Below are positions 8,004 through 16,570 of a DNA stretch of 32,203 bases, one piece after another. The translations under genes and the position numbers were made by a program. Under the pieces are notes generated by a model. The model was not told the DNA's origin, ran no database searches, and was given only the letters and a program-made list of their open reading frames with translations. Position 1 is the first letter of the stretch. Every line of letters begins with the position of its first letter. This DNA is from Crocosphaera sp. (lineage in GTDB: Bacteria; Cyanobacteriota; Cyanobacteriia; Cyanobacteriales; Microcystaceae), in assembly GCA_030065735.1 (NCBI GenBank), contig JASJDD010000024.1:1-32203 (forward strand), written 5' to 3'.

Positions 8004-8633
8004 ATGATTTATCTTGACTCTGCCATTATTAGTGACGCAAAAATAGCGATAAAATACGGATGGGTAAAAGGCATCACCACTAACCCAACTTTACTAGCAA
8101 AAAGTGACTTATCCCCAGAAGAAAGTTTACAAAAATTAGCTAATTTAAGTCCAGGTGAACTCTATTATCAGTTAACAGCAACTAAAGCTGAAACCATGAT
8201 AGCTGAAGGGAAAAAAGCCTATCAATTAATTGGAGAAAAAACAGTCTTAAAAATTCCCGCCACAACTATCGGTTTTCACGTAACAGCAACCCTATCTCCC
8301 CATATTCCTTGCGCTGTTACTGCTATTTATAGTAGCGCGCAAGCTGCCATTGCCAAAGAAGCAGGAGCCAAATATGCCATTGCCTATGTTAACCGTGCTA
8401 CCAGATTACTAGGAGATGGTTTAGCTTTAGTTAAAGAGATGGCTAAAGTATTAGAAGGAAGTGACACTGAAATTTTAGCCGCTAGTTTAAAATCACCCCA
8501 AGAAGCAGCCGAAGCTTTACAAGCAGGAGCGCATCATTTAACAGTTCCCTTAGATATTTTAACTGCTATGACCACTCACGAATTATCAGAAAAAACAGTA
8601 ATCGAATTTAACGAAAAAGGTCAAGGAATTTAA
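8004..8633 (+). CDS. transaldolase / fructose-6-phosphate aldolase-like protein (short type)
   Basis: A Schiff-base aldolase of the small transaldolase group, 209 residues from the chosen ATG. Signatures seen: IYLDSAI at the N-terminus (first-strand Asp), GITTNPTLLAKS (the phosphate-side TTNP motif), and VLKIPAT, where Lys83 is the expected Schiff-base residue. The AAS and T-V-P-LDIL elements of the final barrel strands are also present. Members interconvert sugar phosphates in the non-oxidative pentose phosphate pathway or cleave fructose 6-phosphate; which reaction applies is not visible. A TTG eight codons upstream is in frame, but the ATG begins exactly at the family N-terminus. The next gene starts within 50 bases, so the two may be co-transcribed. 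Confidence 0.88.
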   Translation: MIYLDSAIISDAKIAIKYGWVKGITTNPTLLAKSDLSPEESLQKLANLSPGELYYQLTATKAETMIAEGKKAYQLIGEKTVLKIPATTIGFHVTATLSPHIPCAVTAIYSSAQAAIAKEAGAKYAIAYVNRATRLLGDGLALVKEMAKVLEGSDTEILAASLKSPQEAAEALQAGAHHLTVPLDILTAMTTHELSEKTVIEFNEKGQGI

Positions 8634-8678
8634 TGACCATTGACTAATTATTTAAGTATCATCAATAATAGTAAAAAA

Positions 8679-10196
8679 ATGCAACAGGAAAAGCAGATAA
8701 TTCTGATTATTACTGTCTTATTTACCACAGTTTTTATCAGTTCTCTTTGTCTATTAATAGGAGGAACTCAGGCAGCTATTCTCGGCGGATTATTAGTTCC
8801 TTGTGCAGTATTATCTTACTTATTTCCTCGATGGGGTCTGTTAGCTTTTTTGATTTATTTACCTCTAGGTGGAACCATTACCTATGCTGTGGCAGGTGTT
8901 TTTCAAGCCTTTGGCAGAGGGGTTCGTTATACAGGCTCTTATTCCTTATTTCATTTAGCTAAAGATGCCTTTTATCTACCTGCTTTGCTAGGGATTTTTA
9001 TTAGTTATAAAGTATGGCAAAAGAAAACCTTAAAATTCAAACCATTACTCATTTTTATTGCTTTTTTTGTCTTCGCTTGTCTCTTAACTTTTTTTTTAGT
9101 AAATCTTCCTCAAGATGTTACTAATACTAAGGATAAAGTTGCTTTAATGGGCCTGGTGGGTTTAAAAGTTTGGTTAGGTTATATTCCGCTAGTTTTTTGC
9201 GCTTACTATTGTTTCAATAATCAAAACAAATTACTTTTATTTAACAGAGTTTTATTAGTTCTAATTCTCGTTGCTTGTATCTTATGTTTGATTCAATACT
9301 TATTCTTAGTTAATGGTATTTGTCCAGGAAGTAATGAATTACCTGCACCTTCCGATACTTCTGCTAGTTTACGCGCTCAATGTTTTGTGGGAGGTTCTTT
9401 GTTATATAATCCTGGAAAAAACTTAATTCGACTACCAGGAACCTTTGTTGCACCTTGGCAATGGGCCTGGTTTCTGATTGCCAGTAGTTTTATCAGTTAT
9501 GGTGTTAGTTTGAGTGATCCTTCTCGTCTGTGGAAATGGGTCAGTTTTGCTGCTATAATCGCTGTCTTAGTTGCCACCTTGATTTCGGGACAAAGAACAG
9601 CTTTATTATTAGTTCCTATTATTTATTTAATTCTCTTTTTTTTAACAGAGAAAAAAAATAAAATTTTATTCATTAAATTAGTAATTCTCTTTATTCTCAC
9701 TGTAATAATCACTACCCAAATTGGGTTAGTTGATCAAAGAATTGCCAATTTAATTCAACGTTGGCAATATGCACCCCCTCAAGAATTTATTACTCAACAA
9801 ATTCAATGGTTGATAGATAATCGTATTACTCTATTAGGTAATGGACTAGGAAAAACAGCAAGTGCTGCTCGTCGTTTGGGTTCAATTAGACTTGTTGAAA
9901 CCTTTCCCGTTCAAATAATCTATGAAATTGGAATTTTAGGATATTTGGGATTTTTAAGTGTTGTAACAACTTTAACGATTCTCACCTTTAAAGCTTATTG
10001 TTCATTAAAAACTCCTGGATTGCGTGGACTGGGATTATGCTTATGGGTTTTTATTCTATTGATTAGTTATAATCCTTATTATTACCCTCTAGCTGTCGAT
10101 CCGGTTGCTGTGTATTACTGGTTTGTTGCAGGAATGTTATTAAAATTACCAGTCTTAGAACAAGAAATGATATCTATACGTCCAGAAAAAAGTTAA
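8679..10196 (+). CDS. O-antigen ligase/polymerase-like polytopic membrane protein (Wzy_C/WaaL type)
   Basis: An integral membrane protein of about 505 residues with roughly ten to twelve hydrophobic helices from the N-terminus on. A longer polar loop at about 215-265 contains Cys and Pro (NGICPGSNELPAPSD), and a second loop lies before the last helices (about 360-420, with NRITLLGNGLGKTAS). This topology, a large late periplasmic loop and the conserved SGQRTALLL helix fit the Wzy_C ligase/polymerase group that transfers or polymerises lipid-linked polysaccharide in the envelope. No other polysaccharide gene is adjacent. The ATG at 8679 is chosen; an in-frame TTG at 8640, with AAGGAA upstream, would add 13 polar residues and is a real alternative. 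The specific glycan is unknown. Confidence 0.75.
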   Translation: MQQEKQIILIITVLFTTVFISSLCLLIGGTQAAILGGLLVPCAVLSYLFPRWGLLAFLIYLPLGGTITYAVAGVFQAFGRGVRYTGSYSLFHLAKDAFYLPALLGIFISYKVWQKKTLKFKPLLIFIAFFVFACLLTFFLVNLPQDVTNTKDKVALMGLVGLKVWLGYIPLVFCAYYCFNNQNKLLLFNRVLLVLILVACILCLIQYLFLVNGICPGSNELPAPSDTSASLRAQCFVGGSLLYNPGKNLIRLPGTFVAPWQWAWFLIASSFISYGVSLSDPSRLWKWVSFAAIIAVLVATLISGQRTALLLVPIIYLILFFLTEKKNKILFIKLVILFILTVIITTQIGLVDQRIANLIQRWQYAPPQEFITQQIQWLIDNRITLLGNGLGKTASAARRLGSIRLVETFPVQIIYEIGILGYLGFLSVVTTLTILTFKAYCSLKTPGLRGLGLCLWVFILLISYNPYYYPLAVDPVAVYYWFVAGMLLKLPVLEQEMISIRPEKS

Positions 10197-10220
10197 AGCT
10201 AATCTCTTGCATCTATCAAA

Positions 10221-10943
10221 TTAAATTAGAGAATTAATTTTTTGATAAATACTTTCTAATTGACTTCTTTGCCAAATTCTTTCTAAGGATGATAAATTAT
10301 CAAGATAACTAGAATTTAAAGCAATTTTTTGTTGTAAACTATTGACTAAATCCTCAACCTTAAGCAAAGAAGTGTAGCACAGGAATTTTTGGTTAATAAC
10401 TGTTTCATCTTTACTCTGCTCCAGAATATGAGACTTATGAGCATAAAATATACTTCCTGTTAAGTCTGCTTCACTCAAGTTTGCTTCTTGTAAATTTGTC
10501 CCGATTAAAATTGCTCCTGTTAAATAACTTCTTCTGAAATCACATCCTTTTACATTAGCTTGACCTAAATGTGTATCCACTAAATAGCTATCAAGAATAT
10601 AAGCTTGACTTAAGTTGGCTTTTTCAAGATTGGCTTTGCTTAAATCTGAATTAATTAAAATTGCATGACTTAAATTAGCTTCAGATAACCTAGTTTTAAA
10701 ACAAATAACATCGGCTAAATTAGCATAACTTAAATTAGCCTTTTTTAAAGACCCATGGCTTAAATTGGTATTCACTAAAATAGCTTGTTCAAGGTTAGCA
10801 TAATCAAGATTAGCACCCTGTAAATTTAATTGACTTAAATTGGCTTTTTTCAGCTCAGGAATAATCTCTGGGTTCTCATTTCGCCATTGGTTCCAAGTAT
10901 CTACACTCTTGATTAAACGATTTAAGTGCTGTTGATTGACCAT
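10221..10943 (-). CDS. pentapeptide-repeat protein
   Basis: A 240-residue protein. An N-terminal helical cap (about 1-35, with WNQWRNENPEI) is followed by about 27 tandem A(N/D)Lxx pentapeptides (about 36-170, such as ANLSYANLAD and ANLEKANLS), which should fold into a right-handed quadrilateral beta helix. Residues 175-240 are a helical, charged tail. Such proteins are abundant in cyanobacteria and usually of unknown function; a few mimic DNA and bind gyrase. Nothing here selects a role. A good ribosome-binding site (GAGGGAAAA) precedes the ATG. The gene converges on the O-antigen ligase-like gene with only 24 bases between. Confidence 0.9.
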   Translation of the reverse strand: MVNQQHLNRLIKSVDTWNQWRNENPEIIPELKKANLSQLNLQGANLDYANLEQAILVNTNLSHGSLKKANLSYANLADVICFKTRLSEANLSHAILINSDLSKANLEKANLSQAYILDSYLVDTHLGQANVKGCDFRRSYLTGAILIGTNLQEANLSEADLTGSIFYAHKSHILEQSKDETVINQKFLCYTSLLKVEDLVNSLQQKIALNSSYLDNLSSLERIWQRSQLESIYQKINSLI

Positions 10944-11110
10944 TCTGATTTTCCCTCAATTTACAAAAATTTATTATCTTTAGTTTCAGTATAGTCACGG
11001 AATATTGGAACTTGTGTGATGATTATCTCTCTATCTTGGTGAGATTATATCTCGACAAAATGAAAACTGCTGTTAATGACTTGAAGATTGGGACAGTAAA
11101 AAACTGATAA

Positions 11111-12166
11111 CTAATAACTGACTAATGGTTGTATTCTCTGGGGTGGCCATCCAATTTTATAAGCTTGACCAACAATAACCTTTCTGGGTAACAGTCCCCA
11201 AATATGGGAGTCAAAACTATCATTACGGTTATCTCCCAAAACAAGATAATGTTCAGCCGGAATTATCAGAGATTGCAACTGATATTGAGGTGATTCCGCA
11301 ATATAAGGTTCTTTAATTGCTGTGTGATTAAGGTAAACTTGGCCTTGTTTGATTTCAATCTCGTTTCCTGGTGTAGCAATGATACGTTTTATATAGTATT
11401 CTGATACGTCAGGATCAACCTTTTTGATATTTTCTGAGGGAGTAAAAACCACGATATTTCCCATTTTTGGTACATAATTAGGTGATTTTTTGACAAAAAC
11501 AATATCATTAACTTGTAAGGTAGGCTGCATCGAGTCACTCGGAATTATGAATTTATCAAAGTGTTTTTCTAACCATTGTGGATAATAATTGATACTGATC
11601 CCTAAGATAAAAATAATACCTGTCATTATGACAATTAATAACCTTATTTTAGCATTACGGCTATCAGGAAAAATAAGGTAAGTATAATAGATTGTCAAAG
11701 AACTTATTAAAGGAATAACGAAGAAAAAATTAGCATAAAAATCATCAAAAATCATGAAAATTGAACTGATGGTTAATAATAGTAAGCCAATGATTGGTTT
11801 TTGTAGATAAAGATGACCTAAACCTGGTAAAATACGACTAATAAAAATGGCAAACCAGAGATTTTTATGGTGACGGGGAATTTTTTCTAGGTTAGGATCA
11901 TTTATAGCTTTATAAACACTAAAATAAGCTTCTATTAAATTACTCAGGTAGAAAATAATTGTCATACCTAAGCAAATAAATCCGGTGACAGTATTTCCTT
12001 GGGAAGCGAAAATATGCCAAACTGTCAGAACTAACCAGAGTATTTGACCATTTAAGAATAAAACTCCTTGTAAATAATTGCCAGCATAAAATTGACCCAT
12101 TCCAGGAAAAAACATGGATAAATTAACAGCTAACCAAGGATCTTTACAATAATTTTTGTCCACCAA
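11111..12166 (-). CDS. lepB: signal peptidase I fused to an N-terminal multi-helix membrane module
   Basis: A membrane serine protease (S26) that removes signal peptides from exported proteins. The C-terminal half has catalytic Ser212 in IPSDSMQPTL, general-base Lys260 in YYIKRIIATPGNEIEI, and the GDNRNDSFDSHIWG box at about 311-324, so it should be active. The first 200 residues form a six- to seven-helix module in which one motif occurs twice: FPGMGQFYAGNYLQG (about 20-34) and LPGLGHLYLQKPIIG (about 113-127), resembling TM2/DUF5683-type domains. Ordinary bacterial LepB has only one or two membrane helices. No ATG lies near the true N-terminus; TTG at 12166 or GTG at 12163 is the likely start. 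Transcribed leftward with the Rieske gene behind it. Confidence 0.9.
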   Translation of the reverse strand: MVDKNYCKDPWLAVNLSMFFPGMGQFYAGNYLQGVLFLNGQILWLVLTVWHIFASQGNTVTGFICLGMTIIFYLSNLIEAYFSVYKAINDPNLEKIPRHHKNLWFAIFISRILPGLGHLYLQKPIIGLLLLTISSIFMIFDDFYANFFFVIPLISSLTIYYTYLIFPDSRNAKIRLLIVIMTGIIFILGISINYYPQWLEKHFDKFIIPSDSMQPTLQVNDIVFVKKSPNYVPKMGNIVVFTPSENIKKVDPDVSEYYIKRIIATPGNEIEIKQGQVYLNHTAIKEPYIAESPQYQLQSLIIPAEHYLVLGDNRNDSFDSHIWGLLPRKVIVGQAYKIGWPPQRIQPLVSY

Positions 12167-12241
12167 TTTTGAGAAGAATTATATCATATCGACCTCAAAA
12201 GATAATTACTTTATGAGTAAACAACTATCTTTTTGGAGCGA

Positions 12242-13639
12242 TTAATTATCAGGTAAGTTTCTTGGGGGAATTTCTCGGCCGTGATAAAATTGTTTTTCTA
12301 AACGACTCAAAGCCAAGCAAATAATCACACCCAAGGGAACAGTTATACTTAATGCTATCATACTCCACAGAGAAGGATGGTCAAAAATTAATAATAAGAT
12401 AACAATAACTGACCAAATAATTGAAGTGGCGATCGCTAGTCCTATTTTTATGCGTTGTAAGTTCTTTAAAGCAGTGCGACAACTACTACAATGTTTCGTA
12501 TGGGAATGGTAGCGATCTAGTAATGTTTCGGAGGAAAGGGCGGAATCTAAGGACTGTTCTGGAAATAACTGCGCTTGATATTGATTAATCCAACTGTGTA
12601 ATTGAAACACAAACAAATCCGCTTTTGTTGGTAAATAAAAGGCTTTTGAAACGTTAGGATTACCGCCTTTTTGTTCTAGATATCGTTCTTGATAGTGTAA
12701 GAAAATTTGATCATCTTCTAAAACCCCATTTTGTCCGATATGGGAATACCAACGGGGTGTTAATTTAATAAAAAATTTTGGTATTTTGGAAGAAAACTTA
12801 AAGGGAAAACGAGCAAATAAGCGACATTTTCCTTTGCTGATGGGAGTCGCATAAACCACGGTTAACGTTCTACCAAATTGCTTAGAAGTTAGATCATGGT
12901 ACATCATTGCAGGGGCAAAAAAGGTGGTTTCTTGTCTTCCTAAAGTGCCTTTTCTTGGGCCTTCTTCCCATACCCCTTTAAACCCCCATTTTCCTGATTC
13001 AACAATTTCTAATTCGACGGGGGAAACATTGGCGCGGTTGCCGACACTTTTATGATGGGTGTAAGGAATATGGCTAGAATCTAACACATTTTCCATTAGG
13101 GTTAAAGCATCATAAGGTAAGTCCCGAAAGGTATTTAAACATACCCATTCATCGGAGTTGTCTTCTAAAGCATCCACTAAAGGAATGGGGGTTTTTTCAG
13201 CATTTTCTACTTTTCCAGCATAGACAAATAATAGGCCTTGCCTGACCTTAGCTGGTAAGGTTTTAACGGATGCTCTAGGAGATGTTTCGGCTGTTCCTTC
13301 TGGGGGTTGTTGAGGAATAATCTCACAGTTTCCTTGTCCTGAAAATGCCCATCCATGATAGGGACATTCTAAACAACCTGACTCATTAATTCTTCCTTGG
13401 GATAAAGGGGCTAAACGATGGGGACATTGATCTTCAAACACAGACCATTGATTATTTTTTGGCTCCCACCAAATTACAATATTTCTCTCTAATAAAGTAA
13501 ACGATGTGGGTCTGGTTTTGTCCAAATCTTCAACATAATGAACCGGATACCAGACCTCTTGCCAGTCAAAATACTCAGGATCGTTTCCTCCTCTCATTAA
13601 AGGAGTTTCTTGTTCAATTATCATTTTGTTAATTGTCAT
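12242..13639 (-). CDS. membrane-anchored Rieske non-heme iron oxygenase, PaO/Tic55/PTC52 family
   Basis: An oxygenase of 465 residues. The N-terminal Rieske domain binds a 2Fe-2S cluster through CPHRLAPLSQGRI (Cys72, His74) and CLECPYHGW (Cys92, His95). A mononuclear iron site follows in NVLDSSHIPYTHH (Asn184, Asp187, His190, His195). The C-terminal part has the CxxC motif (HCSSC) typical of the chloroplast PaO/Tic55/PTC52/CAO group and two hydrophobic helices near the end, anchoring it to a membrane. Family members oxidise pheophorbide, chlorophyllide or related substrates (family knowledge); this one's substrate is not evident and no tetrapyrrole gene is adjacent. The ATG at 13639 is preferred over a TTG ten codons upstream because GGAGG lies 13 bases before it. 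Confidence 0.9.
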   Translation of the reverse strand: MTINKMIIEQETPLMRGGNDPEYFDWQEVWYPVHYVEDLDKTRPTSFTLLERNIVIWWEPKNNQWSVFEDQCPHRLAPLSQGRINESGCLECPYHGWAFSGQGNCEIIPQQPPEGTAETSPRASVKTLPAKVRQGLLFVYAGKVENAEKTPIPLVDALEDNSDEWVCLNTFRDLPYDALTLMENVLDSSHIPYTHHKSVGNRANVSPVELEIVESGKWGFKGVWEEGPRKGTLGRQETTFFAPAMMYHDLTSKQFGRTLTVVYATPISKGKCRLFARFPFKFSSKIPKFFIKLTPRWYSHIGQNGVLEDDQIFLHYQERYLEQKGGNPNVSKAFYLPTKADLFVFQLHSWINQYQAQLFPEQSLDSALSSETLLDRYHSHTKHCSSCRTALKNLQRIKIGLAIATSIIWSVIVILLLIFDHPSLWSMIALSITVPLGVIICLALSRLEKQFYHGREIPPRNLPDN

Positions 13640-13799
13640 CACAATATCGGAGCCTCCTGCCTTCTTCAATAATGCTCTTCTGGGACTCTCAGAGAGATAA
13701 AAACTTTTTCGATCAAATTGCAGATATTTGCTACATTAAACAACAAATTCAGTTCTACTACACACACAGCCCAACTTTTTCAGTGGGTATTGTTGACAT

Positions 13800-14234
13800 A
13801 TGAAATATATGACCTGTCTCTTATTCAGTGGCCTTATAGTAAGCAGTTTGACAGAGGGGGCATCAGCAGTCCAACCCTTTGCTGTCTTAGATATAGCAGA
13901 GGACGCAGTAACGATTCCTCAAGTTCCCTATGAACAGACAAGGAATATTCCTCCGTCTCATTCTGTTGAAGAAACTAAGAGAAGATTAGCTCAAGAAGTA
14001 TCCATTCAAATTGCTAATGATATCGCTTATGGGTTAGTTGTGGCACATGATAAAAAACAGATTCGCTACGGAACAAGAATGTACCGTAAGGTACAAACTG
14101 CTATTAACTTATTGCGACGGGGAGCAGGACTCGATGGAGCGTCTCGTCGTTCTGGGGTTCCTCGCTCTGTGTTAGATCAACTGATGACATGGGGACAGCA
14201 ACGGCCAGGAGCATCTCTTTATCATGTTGAATAA
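13800..14234 (+). CDS. small exported hypothetical protein
   Basis: A 144-residue protein with an N-terminal signal peptide (MKYMTCLLFSGLIVSSLTEG, cut probably after ASA). The mature part is soluble, helical and basic in its second half, with RRGAGLDGASRRSGVPRSVLDQL reading like a compact helix-turn-helix-like repeat (a string too short to prove it). I recognise no family by name. It is divergent from the Rieske gene and overlaps the end of the convergent gamma-glutamyltransferase gene by 13 bases. A TTGACA hexamer lies only a few bases before the ATG, so it is unlikely to be this gene's -35 box. Overlapping frames here are less protein-like. Confidence 0.72.
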   Translation: MKYMTCLLFSGLIVSSLTEGASAVQPFAVLDIAEDAVTIPQVPYEQTRNIPPSHSVEETKRRLAQEVSIQIANDIAYGLVVAHDKKQIRYGTRMYRKVQTAINLLRRGAGLDGASRRSGVPRSVLDQLMTWGQQRPGASLYHVE

Positions 14235-15781
14235 ACAATGCCAACTCCTGCTCTTCGAGGATCTCCTATGGCTTCTAAGGAATGATCCTCCTTACGTCTA
14301 ACACCATGAACCCCACCAAAAAACATACTCAGTTCTTGCCAGAGAATAATCTCTGTGTCTGGAGCCAGTTGTAAACTGTCAAGAGTCTCTAACTTTTCTG
14401 TGGGTTCTAGGTTAAAAATATTCTTCTCCCAATGAACTCTGGGTTGATTAATGGCTTCTTCGAGGGAAAAACCAAAATCTAATAAGTTAGAAATTACTTG
14501 TAAAAGAGCAGTTCTAATACGATTTGAGCCTCCTGAGCCTAAAACAATTTCGGGTTTTCCTTCCTTGAGAATCATGGTAGGAGACATCATAGAAGAAATA
14601 CGGCAATCACAGGGCCAACAATGAAATCCTAAGGGGTTTAAATCGGCTTCTCCTAACATATTATTGAGCATAATTCCCGTATTAGGAATAACATAGGATG
14701 AGCCTTCCCCATTAGAATTGGTCACACTCGCTGCATTACCGTGTTCATCGATAACACTAATATGAGTGGTACTGCCATATTTATTAATGGTTTGTTGTAA
14801 CTTATTTTGAGATTTAAGAAGGTTTTTTTGACTTAGAAATTGACTAATAATATTATCTTGATAAATATAATTATCATAGTTTATTTTTCTCGCATCATTA
14901 GTCAAGGCCATGACTGTTGCTAATAATTTTAGATGGGTTTGACTGCCAAAATCAAAACAGCTTAAATCAACAGTTTCTAGGAGTTTTAAGGCATAATTAA
15001 TCAAAATTCCTCCGGAACTGGGAGGAGGATTGGTTAATAATTGATAGCCTCTATAGTTAAGATTCAGGGGTTTTCTTTTAAGGACACGATAGTGATGCAA
15101 ATCTTCTTGAGTTAAATAACCGCCTTCTTTCATATCTTCGAGCATTTGATGAGCAATATCCCCTTGATAAAATTCTTGGATGCCTTTTTTAGCCAATTCT
15201 TCTAAAACATTAGCAAAATCTTTCAGGTAAGCTGTGTCTCCTACATTTAATAGCTCATTGTTCAATAAATAGATTTTTTTTGATTCATGAGAAGCTCTTA
15301 AAATTGGTTCGAGGATTTCAAAAGTAACTCGATTGTAAGGAGTGATTTGATAACCATTTCTAGCATAATCAATCGCTGGTTCTACCACCAAAGAAAAAGG
15401 TAACTTACCTAGTTGCTGATGAATCTCAAATAATCCCATGAGACTACCAGGAATAGCAACAGAACCACGACCAATATGAAATACTTGGGTGGCTCCACCA
15501 AAGTTAATATTAACGGGATAAAACTCAATCTCGGAGAGGGATTTTTTTACCCGAGGCGTTTGACAAAAAAAATCAAATAAAAGACTTTCTTTTTCTTGCG
15601 TATAGGCCAATAAAAATCCTCCTCCGGCCGACGATGTTAAGGTAGACTCCACCACAAAAGAGGCTAACATGGCAGCGATCGCGGCATCAAAAGCATTGCC
15701 TCCCAATTCAAACATAATTTGACCGGCTTGTGCCGTTTTGGGATGTCCAGCGGCGATCGCCCCGTGGGTTGTTCGATTCAT
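14222..15781 (-). CDS. ggt: gamma-glutamyltransferase (glutathione hydrolase), leaderless
   Basis: An N-terminal nucleophile hydrolase that cleaves or transfers the gamma-glutamyl group of glutathione; the precursor splits itself into two chains. In about 519 residues I see the GGNAFDAAIAAM and SSAGGGFLL elements of the large subunit, the autocatalytic nucleophile Thr in GSTTHISVID (about residue 338), and downstream NNMLGEADLNP and GSGGSNRI motifs of the small subunit, which bind substrate. There is no signal peptide: MNRTTHGAIAAGHP begins at the enzyme core, unlike periplasmic enterobacterial Ggt, so the protein is probably cytosolic. An in-frame TTG six codons upstream (15799) is a weaker start. 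It overlaps the convergent exported-protein gene by 13 bases; the HTH gene is 27 bases upstream on the same strand. Confidence 0.92.
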   Translation of the reverse strand: MNRTTHGAIAAGHPKTAQAGQIMFELGGNAFDAAIAAMLASFVVESTLTSSAGGGFLLAYTQEKESLLFDFFCQTPRVKKSLSEIEFYPVNINFGGATQVFHIGRGSVAIPGSLMGLFEIHQQLGKLPFSLVVEPAIDYARNGYQITPYNRVTFEILEPILRASHESKKIYLLNNELLNVGDTAYLKDFANVLEELAKKGIQEFYQGDIAHQMLEDMKEGGYLTQEDLHHYRVLKRKPLNLNYRGYQLLTNPPPSSGGILINYALKLLETVDLSCFDFGSQTHLKLLATVMALTNDARKINYDNYIYQDNIISQFLSQKNLLKSQNKLQQTINKYGSTTHISVIDEHGNAASVTNSNGEGSSYVIPNTGIMLNNMLGEADLNPLGFHCWPCDCRISSMMSPTMILKEGKPEIVLGSGGSNRIRTALLQVISNLLDFGFSLEEAINQPRVHWEKNIFNLEPTEKLETLDSLQLAPDTEIILWQELSMFFGGVHGVRRKEDHSLEAIGDPRRAGVGIVYST

Positions 15782-15808
15782 CAATTTTGGCTTGCTCAAA
15801 CGTAAAGG

Positions 15809-16285
15809 TTACTTATTCTTATTAACCTGCTTTTTAACGATTATTGTTTCGGATTTCATCAAAATTTCAGTCTCAGAATCCACTTCTATCCAAACTTGGG
15901 CTTTACCATGCAGAGTTTCATTATCCGGTCGATAAATAATCTTACACTGTCCATCAAAGGAAACTTCTGAACAATAAGTTGTTTTCGAGCCTTTTCTGAC
16001 AATAATAACCGGCTTTTTCACCTCCCTTTTATTATTACTCCCAATAAGACCTTTATTCACATGAATGACGGTAGGTTTTGTAGAACGTCGCACTAGCCAC
16101 GTACCTTTCCTCCCCCGCTTCCCTCGAATAATCTTGGGCATTTTAGTTTTGCCATAGAGAGGGATTTTCCAACCTTGTTGGGTTTTATAAGCTCCTTTGA
16201 CTCGTTGAGAATAAATTAGTTGTAATATCCGTTGACGACTTATTTCTAGTAAATGAGACGCTTCAGTAATAGTGACAGCTTTCAT
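15809..16285 (-). CDS. small DNA-binding protein with N-terminal helix-turn-helix (MerR/excisionase-like)
   Basis: A 158-residue protein. Residues 3-45 (ITEASHLLEISRQRILQLIY, then KGAYKTQQGWKIPL) match the winged helix-turn-helix of excisionase/MerR-like helix-turn-helix-17 domains. A very basic segment follows (PKIIRGKRGRKGTWLVRR), suited to DNA binding, then a beta-rich C-terminal half with DGQCKIIYRPDN. The gene is 27 bases upstream of ggt on the same strand, so the two may form a transcription unit, but a regulatory link is only inferred. ATG at 16285 is the only good start. Confidence 0.72.
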   Translation of the reverse strand: MKAVTITEASHLLEISRQRILQLIYSQRVKGAYKTQQGWKIPLYGKTKMPKIIRGKRGRKGTWLVRRSTKPTVIHVNKGLIGSNNKREVKKPVIIVRKGSKTTYCSEVSFDGQCKIIYRPDNETLHGKAQVWIEVDSETEILMKSETIIVKKQVNKNK

Positions 16286-16377
16286 AGTACAAAAATATCT
16301 TAGATAAGGTTTTTTTGTACTATAGCAGAAAAATTAACTTCCCCTCTATCCTTTCTGAGTCAAAATCATCAGAAAAA

Positions 16378-16538
16378 TGGGTTTGAAACCCTGTGCTTTT
16401 AGCACGGCTTTACAGTAGAATGTTATAGGGCGAAAGAGTAGGGGCAATTGGCATCGCCCAGGGAGCAGTAGTAGTGTACTGGTTCGTGTTTTCACCTTCC
16501 TAAAGAATACTCGCCGTTTTACGGCGTGGGAGTGTCAA
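16378..16538 (+). mobile_element. tnpB-less IS605-type remnant or MITE upstream of glgA
   Basis: This non-coding block carries successive palindromes: GGGTTTGAAACCC (16379-16391), GTGC-ttttA-GCAC (about 16393-16405), GGGCGA/TCGCCC (16428-16433 with 16454-16459) and CGCCGT/ACGGCG (16512-16517 with 16521-16526). The last is followed by GGGAGTGTCAA, ending at 16538. That last hairpin and ending match the right ends behind the two tnpB genes in this window. No tnpA or tnpB is inside, so it can move only with help from elsewhere. Its right edge lies 32 bases before the glgA start codon, so it may contain or displace the glgA promoter. The left boundary is approximate. Confidence 0.55.
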
Positions 16539-16570
16539 AAAGTGGCAAATAAGGGAACACAGAGTTAAGA

